A DNA stretch of 64,000 nt, taken from positions 372,001 through 436,000 of the forward strand of contig JAOADG010000008.1 of NCBI GenBank assembly GCA_026417415.1, given 5' to 3'. The DNA is from a bacterium. GTDB lineage: Bacteria > Electryoneota > JAOADG01. This document shows positions 27,150 to 35,082 of the stretch, piece after piece. Positions within the stretch are counted from its first letter, which is position 1; the number at the start of each line of letters is the position of its first letter. The notes below the pieces were generated by a model, which saw only the letters and a list, made by a program, of their open reading frames with translations, was not told where the DNA came from and made no database searches. The translations under genes and the position numbers were made by a program.

Positions 27150-29818
27150 TTTAACTCCGAATCCGTACTGGAACTTTCATTAACTTTCAGATCCGTTTGA
27201 TCTATATGATCGGCATTATTTAGATGATTCGATGTATCAGAATCAGGGTCACCGGGATGAACAAAATTAGGTTGTCCTAAAGTTGCTTCGGCAGCTTTGC
27301 GATGATGGTGTTCCCATTCCTCTTTGCTCATTCTACCAGTTAAAAAAGTCAAAGATAAAGGATATTGTTTTGGATGGAAAATTACAAAAAAGAAATGCCA
27401 AATTAGGATTGCACCTACTGCTAAAATGGCTTCATAATAATGAATGACGCCCGAAACGCGTACTATCCATCCCGGCGCCCAAGAAGTGATAATTGTAGGG
27501 AACCACAAGATAAATCCGGTCAATCCCATAATGATGGTTCCCCAAACCAATGCCCAGTATTCTGCTTTTTGAGTATAGTCGTAGGTACCAAAATGAGGGG
27601 GGTCTTTACGTAAACGTAAATAATAAAGAACATTTTGAAATGCCAATCGGGTATCTTCTATTTTCGGGTAATAATTCTTTAATTTTTCACGACCGCGTTG
27701 TGTACCAAACAACCAAATGACATGCCAAACGGTGCCGATTAGTAACGTGATTGCTAAGACCCGATGCGTTGTTGCACGTCTAATTTCATTCATTCCAAAG
27801 AAATTCAGAATTTTTACCCACCAAGAATCTGCAAAGCGAAGTGCAAAGCCAGTGATGGCTAATCCAATGAATGTGAATAACAACAACAAGTGTTGCCAAA
27901 TCTCTTGTTTACTCATTCTAACAATGTAATCTTCTTTTTTATGTTTATGATAGTGTTCTCGTAAATAGTAAACGAAGATAATGACATTGTGAATAAGCAT
28001 ACCTCCTAATGTAAGTGCAATGAGGACAATATAAATTACGCGTACATAATCATGTTTTCCCCAAACTTGACCAAATGCTGCATGGGTATAGGATTGGGCA
28101 AATTCTGCATTGGAGTTGGGATGGCATTTCCCACAAGTTTGAATGACATGATTAGGATGTGTAGAGGAAGTAGGATCCAGATGGCTACGGATAGCATGGG
28201 TAGTATGACAATCATTACAGTTGGCAACGATTTGTGATCCTTTTAACGCCCATCCGTGGTAACTGTCTTGATAACTTTTAACTACACCATACCATATTCC
28301 AAAACGATCGGTTAAAGCACGATTCTCATGACATCTACCACAGTCCGATGCTATGTTTAGAGGGTAAGTTCGGGATGCAGGATTGGATTTTGGCAAAATG
28401 TAATGCGATTCGTGACAATCGTTGCAGGTAGGTGAATCAGTTATTCCACGACGTGCGGCTGCACCATGAATTGAAGTCAAATAATCTGCAGCTGCTTGTT
28501 CATGACATTTGCCACAAGCACGAGGTAAATTCTGTCGGTGGGTAATGCTTGCCGGATCACCAGCCGATTGGATTTCGTGGGTACCATGACAATCTGTACA
28601 CAATGCGCCCCTGCTAAGTGTTGTGTCCTGTTTCCATGCCTGCCACTTTTCTGCATGGATAGATTTCATATAATTGGAAAGAGTCATCGGTAAACGCACA
28701 AAATCTGACGTTAGAACCAAACTATCACCATGGCACTTACCACACATTTGTGGTTGATTAAATGGATGGGCCATACTTTTCCGATCGGTCACCCTACGAA
28801 CTCCATGTCCACCATCATGGCAATCCCCGCAATTGGCTGCCACTCCTAAACCTGTCGGATCGTCCCGAAAGTGCATTGAACGTTTATATTCTTCCAATTG
28901 TTGAGAATGGCAATCCCCACAATGAAAAGCTTGTTCGTTTGGTCTAAGATGAATAGAATGACAACTGGCACAAGTCATCTCTTGACTAATCAATTTTGCC
29001 ATATGGACAGATTCACTAAATTCATTCATGGACTTATGGTGACAAGCCAAGCAATTGGAAAATGCATCGTTGGATTTTTTTGGATTTGGAATTCCGTGCG
29101 GATCGTGACAACTGCTGCAAGAAACTTTAGCTACTAAACTATCAGTTGGTATGGGTTGATGTATACCGTGGATCCCATGAGGACCGTTTTTTAAGCGTGC
29201 CATCGCATCAATATGGCAATTTTGGCAGGTCTTTGTGATGGATACTGGGTCATTGAGTTTAATTTCGCCATGAGGTTTATGACAAGTTGCGCAAGCGTGT
29301 CCATCTTTTGAAGGGAATACTTTGAAATGTTTACTGGATTGAAATTGTTTACTTTCTTCACTATGACATTTGGTACAAGATAAACCTGCTACTCCGCTCG
29401 CATTTGAACCTATCCGATGCATATCACCATTGATGGTGTGGCAATCTTTGCATTGTGCTGCGATAAAAGGAGATGTTCCACCACCTGTGCCATGAACTGA
29501 TTTTCGCCAATTTTCTGTAATTCCTTCATGACAATCATCGCAGTTAACTGGAGTGTATTTCGTATAGTGAGGTACATCATCATAATTCCCTGCCGAATGG
29601 CAATCAATGCAATTTAGATTTCCATGTGCGCTTTTAGAATACTCTGAAGTTACAAACATCTTTCTATTATCACTACTTTTTAATGAAGCATCTGAGTGGC
29701 ACATCATACAGTACTCATTGGATTGCCATTCTGATTGTGCTGCAAAAGAAGTATCAAAAAATGAGAATGAGAAAATGAAAGATAAAAATAGAGAAAAAAG
29801 TGTTTTCGTTAGTTTCAT
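27146..29818 (-). CDS. 19-heme cytochrome c fused to cytochrome b (CbcL-like)
   Basis: An 890-residue inner-membrane protein with a signal peptide (MKLTKTLFSLFLSFIFSFS) and a periplasmic part of about 540 residues carrying 19 CXXCH sites (first CMMCH, last CGKCH). The rest has about five to six transmembrane helices (VIYIVLIALTLGGMLIHNVI, LLLLFTFIGLAITGFAL, HRVLAITLLIGTVWHVIWLF, IMGLTGFILWFPTII, ILAVGAILIWHFFFVIFHP) with paired histidines as in the HydC/b561 cytochrome b family. The same order is known in Geobacter CbcL, a menaquinol oxidase feeding extracellular acceptors, but with fewer hemes there. It leads the conduit operon behind a good promoter. A role as quinol dehydrogenase is inferred. 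Confidence 0.87.
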   Translation of the reverse strand: MKLTKTLFSLFLSFIFSFSFFDTSFAAQSEWQSNEYCMMCHSDASLKSSDNRKMFVTSEYSKSAHGNLNCIDCHSAGNYDDVPHYTKYTPVNCDDCHEGITENWRKSVHGTGGGTSPFIAAQCKDCHTINGDMHRIGSNASGVAGLSCTKCHSEESKQFQSSKHFKVFPSKDGHACATCHKPHGEIKLNDPVSITKTCQNCHIDAMARLKNGPHGIHGIHQPIPTDSLVAKVSCSSCHDPHGIPNPKKSNDAFSNCLACHHKSMNEFSESVHMAKLISQEMTCASCHSIHLRPNEQAFHCGDCHSQQLEEYKRSMHFRDDPTGLGVAANCGDCHDGGHGVRRVTDRKSMAHPFNQPQMCGKCHGDSLVLTSDFVRLPMTLSNYMKSIHAEKWQAWKQDTTLSRGALCTDCHGTHEIQSAGDPASITHRQNLPRACGKCHEQAAADYLTSIHGAAARRGITDSPTCNDCHESHYILPKSNPASRTYPLNIASDCGRCHENRALTDRFGIWYGVVKSYQDSYHGWALKGSQIVANCNDCHTTHAIRSHLDPTSSTHPNHVIQTCGKCHPNSNAEFAQSYTHAAFGQVWGKHDYVRVIYIVLIALTLGGMLIHNVIIFVYYLREHYHKHKKEDYIVRMSKQEIWQHLLLLFTFIGLAITGFALRFADSWWVKILNFFGMNEIRRATTHRVLAITLLIGTVWHVIWLFGTQRGREKLKNYYPKIEDTRLAFQNVLYYLRLRKDPPHFGTYDYTQKAEYWALVWGTIIMGLTGFILWFPTIITSWAPGWIVRVSGVIHYYEAILAVGAILIWHFFFVIFHPKQYPLSLTFLTGRMSKEEWEHHHRKAAEATLGQPNFVHPGDPDSDTSNHLNNADHIDQTDLKVNESSSTDSELK

Positions 29819-29858
29819 AATTCTTTACTCTTGGTAGGTGAATCGTTGTGGGTATAAA

Positions 29859-29887
29859 AATATACTTTCCGATGCACTTTATATCAA
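29859..29887 (-). promoter_or_regulatory. probable sigma-70-type promoter of the conduit operon
   Basis: On the - strand, TTGATA (29882-29887), a 17-base spacer and TATATT (29859-29864) stand 41 bases before the start codon of the 19-heme gene. Both boxes match the housekeeping consensus in most positions. The 168-base gap between the two cytochrome operons holds nothing else that I recognise. Confidence 0.5.
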
Positions 29888-29986
29888 GTTATTTCAAAAC
29901 ATTTGAATAATTCACATTAGACACTCTAAAAAAACAATCCGTAAGTTAAGTTGCAAATAAACAGTCAAAAAGTATAGAAAACAAAA

Positions 29987-32011
29987 TTATCGGATTAAAA
30001 TAGATTTGAGCAGTTTTTCTGTCAATTCAGGATTGTGTGCACCATTTGATCCATCATTCTTCACAGAAAGATAATTCTTACGTGTTTTCATACTAAGCGT
30101 TGAAAGGTTCATTTTTTCTACTGAATCTAACAATACACGAGTCATTTGTTGCCACTCTTTGCCCATTTTTATGTAACTTGCATCATGGCAATCCCCGCAT
30201 TGTTCTGTTGTAGGACGAATAATTTCTAATCCTGTTCCATGACAAGCAGTACATTCAACACCAGCTTCTGCCATCAGTGATGGTAAGGGTTTACCATCGT
30301 TTGCTGTGCCCAAGTACATCGCTTTTTGATATGTATGACAATGCTTACAACTTGTTTCGTCTTTGGCATTGGCATGATGACATTCTATACAATTATTACC
30401 TTTGGTTAACGTTACACCATGTTGTGTAGTGCTATGACAATCAGAACATTGGATCCCTTTTGAAAGGTGAATGGAATGGGGAAAGGTCTTTTGCCCCACC
30501 AACACTCCAATCGCATCAATCCCCGTGTGGCAATCATAACATTTAAGATTATGGGGTAGTGCTGGAGTACTTTTTTTCGTAAGTGCTTCTTTTTGACCTG
30601 TGAGCAATTCTAACGATTTTTCTAAAAGTGCATTTGCATATTTCGGATTGTGCCATCCACCTGCTTGCCGTACCAATTGATAATTGATGGTTGCTCTTTG
30701 GATTGCATCTTGTGAAACGGTGCGATTGTTTTTTGCAACTTGTAACGCCTCTTGAACATTCTGCAACTTGATTTGGAATGAAGTTTTCCATTGAGTAGTT
30801 AATTTTTGATAACTTGGATCATGACAAGGTAAACAATTGGCTTTTACAGGTTTATTCAATAAAAAGTGATCTTGATTGGTTGGATGGCTATGACAAGATT
30901 CGCAATTTAATCCTGCTTTCCACATAATATCTGGCTGTTCAGCAACCTCAACCCCGCCAGTTCCACGAAACAGCATTTCAGTAGCACTATGCAAATCCGA
31001 GTGACAACGGTTACAGTCGGTAATGGTAGTTTGTGCTTTGGATAAAGAAATATGTTGAATAGTGGTATGACAATTCTGACAATCTACTTTTCGTTCTGTT
31101 ACATGTTTTTGATGCATAAATTCAATTTCGTGAATTCTATCAATGTGATCTCTGGAGGCGTGGCAAATGTTGCAACGTTCATGAGGAACCTCACCGTTGC
31201 CAACTTTCATAGGGCCATGGCACATTTGACATTCAACTTGTTTCTTTATCCATTCAGTATGATCAAACTTTGGTTCCGGTTTCCCAACTTCTTTTACGGG
31301 AGCGGAATGACATTGGGTACAATGAACAGTACTCCCTTTTTGAAAGACATTACGATTGTTCAAATGCGAAGGAGAATCATTAGAAGAGGCAAAAGCCACA
31401 CTACTCGGAACATCTTTGAAATGACATAAAAAACACGTAGATTCTGTTACAGTGATATGAGCCCCTTGAACAATTTGGCCATGGCAAGAAGTGCAACGTA
31501 ATTGTTTGTTACGTACTTCGTGGGATAAGTGACTTTCATGATTGAATTTGATTCCTTGTTTCCATTCTAATGGTCCTACCAATAATCGTGATTCATGACA
31601 GTCACTGGTTGTACAATTTTGATCTTCAATTTCTGCCCAAGGTTTAGAACGTTTATAAACACCAGTTGCATAGTTAACCAACATGGAAGCTGCTACAAAC
31701 TTCCCTTCTATCTTACCTTTTAATCCAGGGGGGATATGACAGGTAATGCAATCCACATGTTTATGCGAAGAAGTTTCCCAACTTGCAAAATAAGGTTCCA
31801 TAATGTGGCAGGAACGGCAAAAGGCTGGTTGAGAAGTTGCTTTCACAAATACAACTGCAGTAATAACAGTGAGAATCACTCCTGCTAAGATAAGAAGAAT
31901 GATTTGACGAGCGCCTAAAGAAAAAAACCGTTGAAAACCAATTTTAGTAAGGGTAAAAGGAAGTAAAAAAACAACTTTAAGCGCTGATAAAAATTCTTTG
32001 AATAATTTCAT
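29987..32011 (-). CDS. NapC/NirT-type membrane-anchored 17-heme cytochrome c
   Basis: Start at ATG 32011 (MKLFKEFLSALKVV) instead of the TTG at 32032; 674 residues. A single N-terminal helix (IILLILAGVILTVITAVVFV) anchors it in the inner membrane. The NapC/NirT-like part follows, with CRSCH, a conserved-looking MEPYFASWETSSHKHVDC and CITCH. A CTTSDCH site (CX4CH) comes next, then fifteen more CXXCH sites, 17 in all. The C-terminal half shows an internal duplication: CLPCHDPSYQKLTTQW/HNPKYANALL resembles CGDCHDASYIKMGKEW/HNPELTEKLL. NapC proteins take electrons from quinol. It is the last gene of the ferredoxin/NrfD cluster, with 121 bases between the 4-heme gene stop and this start. Electron transfer from the membrane module to periplasmic carriers is inferred. 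Confidence 0.83.
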   Translation of the reverse strand: MKLFKEFLSALKVVFLLPFTLTKIGFQRFFSLGARQIILLILAGVILTVITAVVFVKATSQPAFCRSCHIMEPYFASWETSSHKHVDCITCHIPPGLKGKIEGKFVAASMLVNYATGVYKRSKPWAEIEDQNCTTSDCHESRLLVGPLEWKQGIKFNHESHLSHEVRNKQLRCTSCHGQIVQGAHITVTESTCFLCHFKDVPSSVAFASSNDSPSHLNNRNVFQKGSTVHCTQCHSAPVKEVGKPEPKFDHTEWIKKQVECQMCHGPMKVGNGEVPHERCNICHASRDHIDRIHEIEFMHQKHVTERKVDCQNCHTTIQHISLSKAQTTITDCNRCHSDLHSATEMLFRGTGGVEVAEQPDIMWKAGLNCESCHSHPTNQDHFLLNKPVKANCLPCHDPSYQKLTTQWKTSFQIKLQNVQEALQVAKNNRTVSQDAIQRATINYQLVRQAGGWHNPKYANALLEKSLELLTGQKEALTKKSTPALPHNLKCYDCHTGIDAIGVLVGQKTFPHSIHLSKGIQCSDCHSTTQHGVTLTKGNNCIECHHANAKDETSCKHCHTYQKAMYLGTANDGKPLPSLMAEAGVECTACHGTGLEIIRPTTEQCGDCHDASYIKMGKEWQQMTRVLLDSVEKMNLSTLSMKTRKNYLSVKNDGSNGAHNPELTEKLLKSILIR

Positions 32012-32132
32012 ACCATCAAGAAGCAAGTTCAAAAATTGGAAAAGGAAAATTTATAGAAAAGTGACGCACACAAAATAATCAAAGAATAAATTAAGAACCA
32101 ATCATTGTGAAAAAATTATTTTTGATACCATT

Positions 32133-32549
32133 CTATTTTTTATGACATGCAGTACAATTTTTATTGGAATGACAAGTGAAGCAACTTTCGTGAAGTACAA
32201 CTTTACTCTCTTGCACATCCCAACGAGTAACTTCCTTCTGATGACAATGACTGCAACTTTCAACGTGGTGGCATTCAATACACTGAATTTTCAAATCATG
32301 CTCGTGTAACTTGTGATTAAATACAATTTGCGTACCACCCAGGTATTTGGTTTGAAATACTTTTTCATCTGGAATAGGCCGTTTACGATTTGTCCAATCA
32401 TACAAGATTGAAGGTTCAGCTATCTTTGCACTATCTGATGGCTTTACTTCAACGGGTGCTTTTGTTTTGGGGTCTTTCGAATAAGCGTTCAACAGGAATA
32501 GAACCAGTGTATTCGTAAAAAGCAGAAATACAATCAAATATTTTTTCAT
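32133..32549 (-). CDS. tetraheme cytochrome c (c3/c7-like) subunit
   Basis: A 138-residue exported protein (MKKYLIVFLLFTNTLVLFLL; possibly kept as a membrane anchor). Four heme motifs lie in the last 55 residues: CIECH, CSHCH, CFTCH and CTACH, after FNHKLHEHDL, which supplies distal histidines as in class III cytochromes. The gene starts eight bases after the NrfD-type gene. Ferredoxin, NrfD and a small multiheme subunit together form the core of Hmc/Qrc/Cbc-like quinone oxidoreductases. It should be the periplasmic electron acceptor of that complex. Confidence 0.83.
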   Translation of the reverse strand: MKKYLIVFLLFTNTLVLFLLNAYSKDPKTKAPVEVKPSDSAKIAEPSILYDWTNRKRPIPDEKVFQTKYLGGTQIVFNHKLHEHDLKIQCIECHHVESCSHCHQKEVTRWDVQESKVVLHESCFTCHSNKNCTACHKK

Positions 32550-32557
32550 ATTGACTC

Positions 32558-33766
32558 CTAAGTTGTTTCAACCATTTTCAAAGGTACAGTTTGATGCTCG
32601 TGGTTAGTGGTTTCTTCGTGTTCATGTTCAGGGAAAATTGGAAAGAATCGTGCTATAAAATAAAATGCCATGGTACCTATTGTGACTAAAAATAGTGAAA
32701 TCGCAATTTCGCTGTAAGAGGGATAATAGTTGGCATTTGATTGCCTTAGCATTCCAATCCAGCAAACATTGAAACGATTGTAAACAACGCCTACAACTAC
32801 TAGAAAGGCGGAAAAGAAAATCCAACGTGGGTTTTGTCTAAGTTTTTTTAGTCCTAAAAGAATAACAGGGACAATAAAGAAAGTCATTTCTAAAAGACCA
32901 TGAATACTTTCAAATGAACCTGTGAAAAATTCTTTGAATGCATCACGGATATAGAAATCTTGAAGTTTCACTCCGATGTAGATAATTAATGCAATTAACA
33001 AAAATCCAGCTAATTCAACTAGTACGGGTTTCTCCAAACTACGATGAAATGCTTTTGCACTAAATGTTGATTCAACAATAACCATTGCAGGTCCAACCAC
33101 AATCGCAGAGAGATAAAACATCAAAGGTAACATCGGTGTGTACCAAATAGGATGAAGTTTTTCAGGCACAATCAAGAATACTGAACCTAATGAAGATTGG
33201 TGTAATGTGGAAAGTAATATCCCTGCAATCACCAATGGGATAGTGGCGCGTTGCATAAATTTCAACAAACGGTGGAACTTGAATTTTTCTAATACTACAG
33301 GTAAAAATTCTAAGAATAGTACTGTTAAATACAACATCACACACCATGCAACTTCAAACATCACTGAATGGTGATTCCACATGATTACAGGATGCCATAC
33401 ATTGTAGTACTTTCCTAAATCGTACAGTAAGCCAACAGCAACTAAAGCATACCCTAAAAAAGCCGTAAGAACAGTAGCACGGACAACCGAATGAAATTTA
33501 TGATACCCAATTAAGTACACTAAAAAACACAACGTAAAACCACCAGCTGCTAATGCAACACCACTTACTACGTCAAAAGCAATCCAGAATCCCCAAGGAA
33601 ATTCATCCGATAAATTGGTGGTCGCACCAAGCCCTTTAGTAAAACGTACTATTGTTAAATAAATCCCTTGGATAATGATCAATAGATAAATGATCCAACG
33701 GATTTTACGAAAAGTACTCATTCCACGAATTTCAGTGCGTAGAAAAGAAACAACTGTTTGAAACAT
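32558..33766 (-). CDS. NrfD/HybB-family integral membrane quinone-interacting subunit
   Basis: Start at ATG 33766, directly after the ferredoxin stop and behind AAGGA; the longer track start would overlap that gene by 62 bases. The 402-residue protein has about ten transmembrane helices. Family features include FPWGFWIAFDVVSGVALAAGGF near the N-terminus, LYDLGKYYNVWHPVIMWNHHSVMFEVAWC in the middle, and FNVCWIGML late. NrfD proteins bind quinones and pair with four-cluster ferredoxins. Its neighbours here supply both the ferredoxin and a tetraheme cytochrome. It could run either as quinol oxidase or reductase; direction cannot be read from sequence. Confidence 0.9.
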   Translation of the reverse strand: MFQTVVSFLRTEIRGMSTFRKIRWIIYLLIIIQGIYLTIVRFTKGLGATTNLSDEFPWGFWIAFDVVSGVALAAGGFTLCFLVYLIGYHKFHSVVRATVLTAFLGYALVAVGLLYDLGKYYNVWHPVIMWNHHSVMFEVAWCVMLYLTVLFLEFLPVVLEKFKFHRLLKFMQRATIPLVIAGILLSTLHQSSLGSVFLIVPEKLHPIWYTPMLPLMFYLSAIVVGPAMVIVESTFSAKAFHRSLEKPVLVELAGFLLIALIIYIGVKLQDFYIRDAFKEFFTGSFESIHGLLEMTFFIVPVILLGLKKLRQNPRWIFFSAFLVVVGVVYNRFNVCWIGMLRQSNANYYPSYSEIAISLFLVTIGTMAFYFIARFFPIFPEHEHEETTNHEHQTVPLKMVETT

Positions 33767-33767
33767 T

Positions 33768-34538
33768 CTAAGAATCCTTATCTTTTTTTCGTTTTTCAGA
33801 TCGAGAGGTTTCTTTATGTTCTTGCTCAAGAGACATTCTACGGTTTACTAACCAAGATATTCCACCTAACAGAATAGCGCCTGTAATCACCACATTCGGA
33901 ATTCTTCTGAGAACAGTACCAGTAAGTTCTGGAAGTTCAACTTCCGGTAAATCAGTTCTAAAACCAAGTTCTTCAAATGGAATACTACTTAACATCAAAA
34001 CTGAAGTTCCACCAACTTCTGTTTCTCCATAAACTTTATGAACATAACGATTTGGAAAAGTTAAAATTCGTTTGTGCGCAATTTCTAATAAGTACTCTCG
34101 ATCACCGAATCTACATGCTCCTGTTGGACAAACCCATGCACATGCTGTTGGAAGACCTTCTTTTACACGCTGGTGACACATGATACACTTACGAATGACA
34201 GGAATGGGTTTATCCCATTCATATTTTGGAATTTGAAAGGGGCAAGCCATCATACAGTAACGGCATCCCATACATTTACTGGGATAGTAAATGACAGGGC
34301 CGTTCTCCGTTTTTTCTAACGCAGCTACAGGACAAACGGAAACACAAGCCGGATGTAAACAATGCATACACATTTTGCGAAAATATTGGTGGTTTCGCTT
34401 GAGTACTACAGTAAAGTTTTTATAGTTTAATTTATCGTCAGGGGCATCGGAAGGAAGGTTATTTTCTTTAGCACAATATTCTTCGCATGCCTGACAACCA
34501 ACACAGCGTGTGAAATCCAAAAGCAAAGCTTTACTCAT
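33768..34538 (-). CDS. four-cluster 4Fe-4S ferredoxin subunit (HybA/NrfC-like) with C-terminal anchor
   Basis: A 256-residue protein starting MSKALLLDFTRCVGC, with GGAG ahead of the ATG. Four cysteine clusters are seen: CVGCQACEEYC, CMHCLHPACVSVCP, CMGCRYCMMACP and CIMCHQRV...CAWVCP. No signal peptide or twin-arginine motif is visible, so the ferredoxin domain may lie in the cytoplasm, unlike HybA proper. A C-terminal hydrophobic helix (IPNVVITGAILLGGISWLV) should anchor it next to NrfD. It is the first gene of the second electron-transfer operon, followed after one base by the NrfD start. Electron flow between clusters and quinone pool is expected. Confidence 0.9.
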   Translation of the reverse strand: MSKALLLDFTRCVGCQACEEYCAKENNLPSDAPDDKLNYKNFTVVLKRNHQYFRKMCMHCLHPACVSVCPVAALEKTENGPVIYYPSKCMGCRYCMMACPFQIPKYEWDKPIPVIRKCIMCHQRVKEGLPTACAWVCPTGACRFGDREYLLEIAHKRILTFPNRYVHKVYGETEVGGTSVLMLSSIPFEELGFRTDLPEVELPELTGTVLRRIPNVVITGAILLGGISWLVNRRMSLEQEHKETSRSEKRKKDKDS

Positions 34539-34679
34539 AGAACATCTCCAAAGATAAAATAAGGGGAATGAATAGTGCGGATGAAGGGATTAACTGGACA
34601 AGTAAGAATTCAGTGAAAAGATAATTAAAAAAATTATTTTAACCAAGCAGTGAATAAAAGCAATTGTAAGATAGATACT

Positions 34680-35066
34680 TTATTGTGATGTCATTTTCCC
34701 TTCCCGTTCGAGAATCCACCCTTTGACAGTCCTATGGATTTCTTTTAAAATATCTTTAGCAAGTTGAAGACCGCCATCAGAGTGTATCGGCACCTTTCCC
34801 TCTTTCATTTTATACAAATCGGAAATTTGCTTTTCAATACCTCGTGGAAAGCCACCGTGAAGCACAAAACGTTCATAAAAAATGGGTAAGGAATAATCAC
34901 GAGGAACGGATGTGATATCATTTAAAATGAAAACGGCTTCGATCCCTTTTTCTACAGCGACTGAAGCAAGTAAACAAACTGCCTCAGGGGGAAGTGTTTC
35001 TATTTGTGCGGCTTGTAAAAACAATCTACTTAAACGGTCAGCTTCCTTCGCTTGTAAAAGGTTCAT
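34680..35066 (-). CDS. small protein of unknown function beside the phosphatase
   Basis: The ATG at 35066 has GAGG seven bases upstream and is preferred over the track start at 35078. The product is 128 residues, soluble, with no signal peptide and no motif I recognise. It is mainly helical, with VCLLASVAVEKGIEAVFILN in the middle. It begins 16 bases after the repaired stop of the SpoIIE-type gene, so both are probably on one transcript and it may take part in the same signalling. No family could be assigned. The 141 bases between it and the ferredoxin gene hold no gene. Confidence 0.6.
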   Translation of the reverse strand: MNLLQAKEADRLSRLFLQAAQIETLPPEAVCLLASVAVEKGIEAVFILNDITSVPRDYSLPIFYERFVLHGGFPRGIEKQISDLYKMKEGKVPIHSDGGLQLAKDILKEIHRTVKGWILEREGKMTSQ

Positions 35067-35082
35067 AGGTATCCTCAATTTA

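Noticed and set aside
31052-31429. 125-residue + strand ORF inside the NapC-type gene
   Set aside because: Antisense shadow of the cytochrome coding sequence.
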